DNA of 15,424 nucleotides, from positions 1 through 15,424 of the forward strand of contig CAYMCV010000058.1 of assembly GCA_964389005.1 (NCBI GenBank), read 5' to 3'. Below the pieces are notes generated by a model that made no database searches, had not been told where the DNA came from, and was given only the letters and a program-made list of their open reading frames with translations. The stretch is from CAYMCV01 sp964389005 (GTDB lineage: Bacteria; Bacillota; Clostridia; Lachnospirales; Lachnospiraceae). Positions within the stretch are counted from its first letter, which is position 1. Each line of letters opens with the position of its first letter. Made by a program: the position numbers and the translations under genes. Below are positions 15,344 to 15,424 of this stretch, one piece after another.

Positions 15344-15424
15344 AAGGAAGTGGTTCAGATTTATGCTTCCAATCCGCAGGGAAAATTGGGAAAACCGGCG
15401 CGTACATTGATTGGTTTCATGAAA
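15344..15424 (+). pseudogene. Continuation of the GH3 gene after the in-frame stop, running off the window
   Basis: The 27 codons after the TGA stay in the same frame. They read KEVVQIYASNPQGKLGKPAR followed by TLIGFMK, which is the classic strand pattern of the GH3 fibronectin III-like domain. No other start with a ribosome binding site is seen here. It belongs to the gene starting at 14420, split by one substitution or a base error. Confidence 0.8.

Overview
The window looks like a fragment of an anaerobic Firmicutes genome, most likely a motile, polysaccharide-using Lachnospiraceae (Butyrivibrio/Roseburia-like). This rests on moderate-to-low GC, strong AGGAGG-type ribosome binding sites, a YesM/YesN-LplABC type sugar transporter locus, a YesL protein, and a GH3 beta-glycosidase that starts with its C-terminal domain. 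Two 10-base N runs inside genes, plus two in-frame stop codons, suggest a draft or metagenome assembly.

Region 1 (1-5952) is a carbohydrate uptake locus. It holds the end of a YesM-type sensor kinase, overlapping a YesN-type response regulator (327-1940). A 183-bp regulatory gap follows, with two 14-bp direct repeats 22 bp apart just upstream of a -35-like hexamer. Then come a lipoprotein solute-binding protein (2124-3827), an intergenic terminator hairpin (3850-3891), and two permeases (3944-4909, 4934-5952). No ATPase is encoded here, as is usual for this class, which borrows a shared MsmX-type ATPase. A strong UUCG-loop terminator (5999-6028) closes the locus.

Region 2 (about 6120-10411) is a signalling unit: a good vegetative promoter (6120-6148), a roughly 170-nt leader, an Hpt phosphotransfer protein (6327-6686), and a very large CheB-CheR-PAS-histidine kinase-receiver protein (6704-10411). 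The large gene is cut by an in-frame TAG at 7811-7813 in the methyltransferase domain; homology resumes at once in the same frame. HisKA, REC and a separate Hpt give most of a phosphorelay, but no terminal response regulator is present.

Region 3 (10430-14356) has a minus-strand YesL/DUF624 membrane protein diverging from a tight plus-strand three-gene cassette. The cassette encodes a zinc-ribbon protein with a possible degenerate kinase-like domain, a MIDAS-containing VWA protein, and a divergent adenylosuccinate-synthetase (PurA/PurZ superfamily) homologue. The homologue keeps the catalytic Asp and His but lacks the usual TTGRxRR aspartate loop. The shared 127-bp divergent promoter region contains a 9-bp-arm dyad. 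This cassette is the best candidate in the window for a poorly described system.

Region 4 (14420-end) is the start of an inverted-domain GH3 beta-glycosidase, interrupted by an in-frame TGA at 15341-15343 where a Gly codon is expected; the reading frame continues to the window edge. Stretches longer than 300 bp without a gene occur only at 5953-6326, described under the terminator, promoter and leader entries. I saw no tRNA, rRNA, CRISPR array or insertion sequence.
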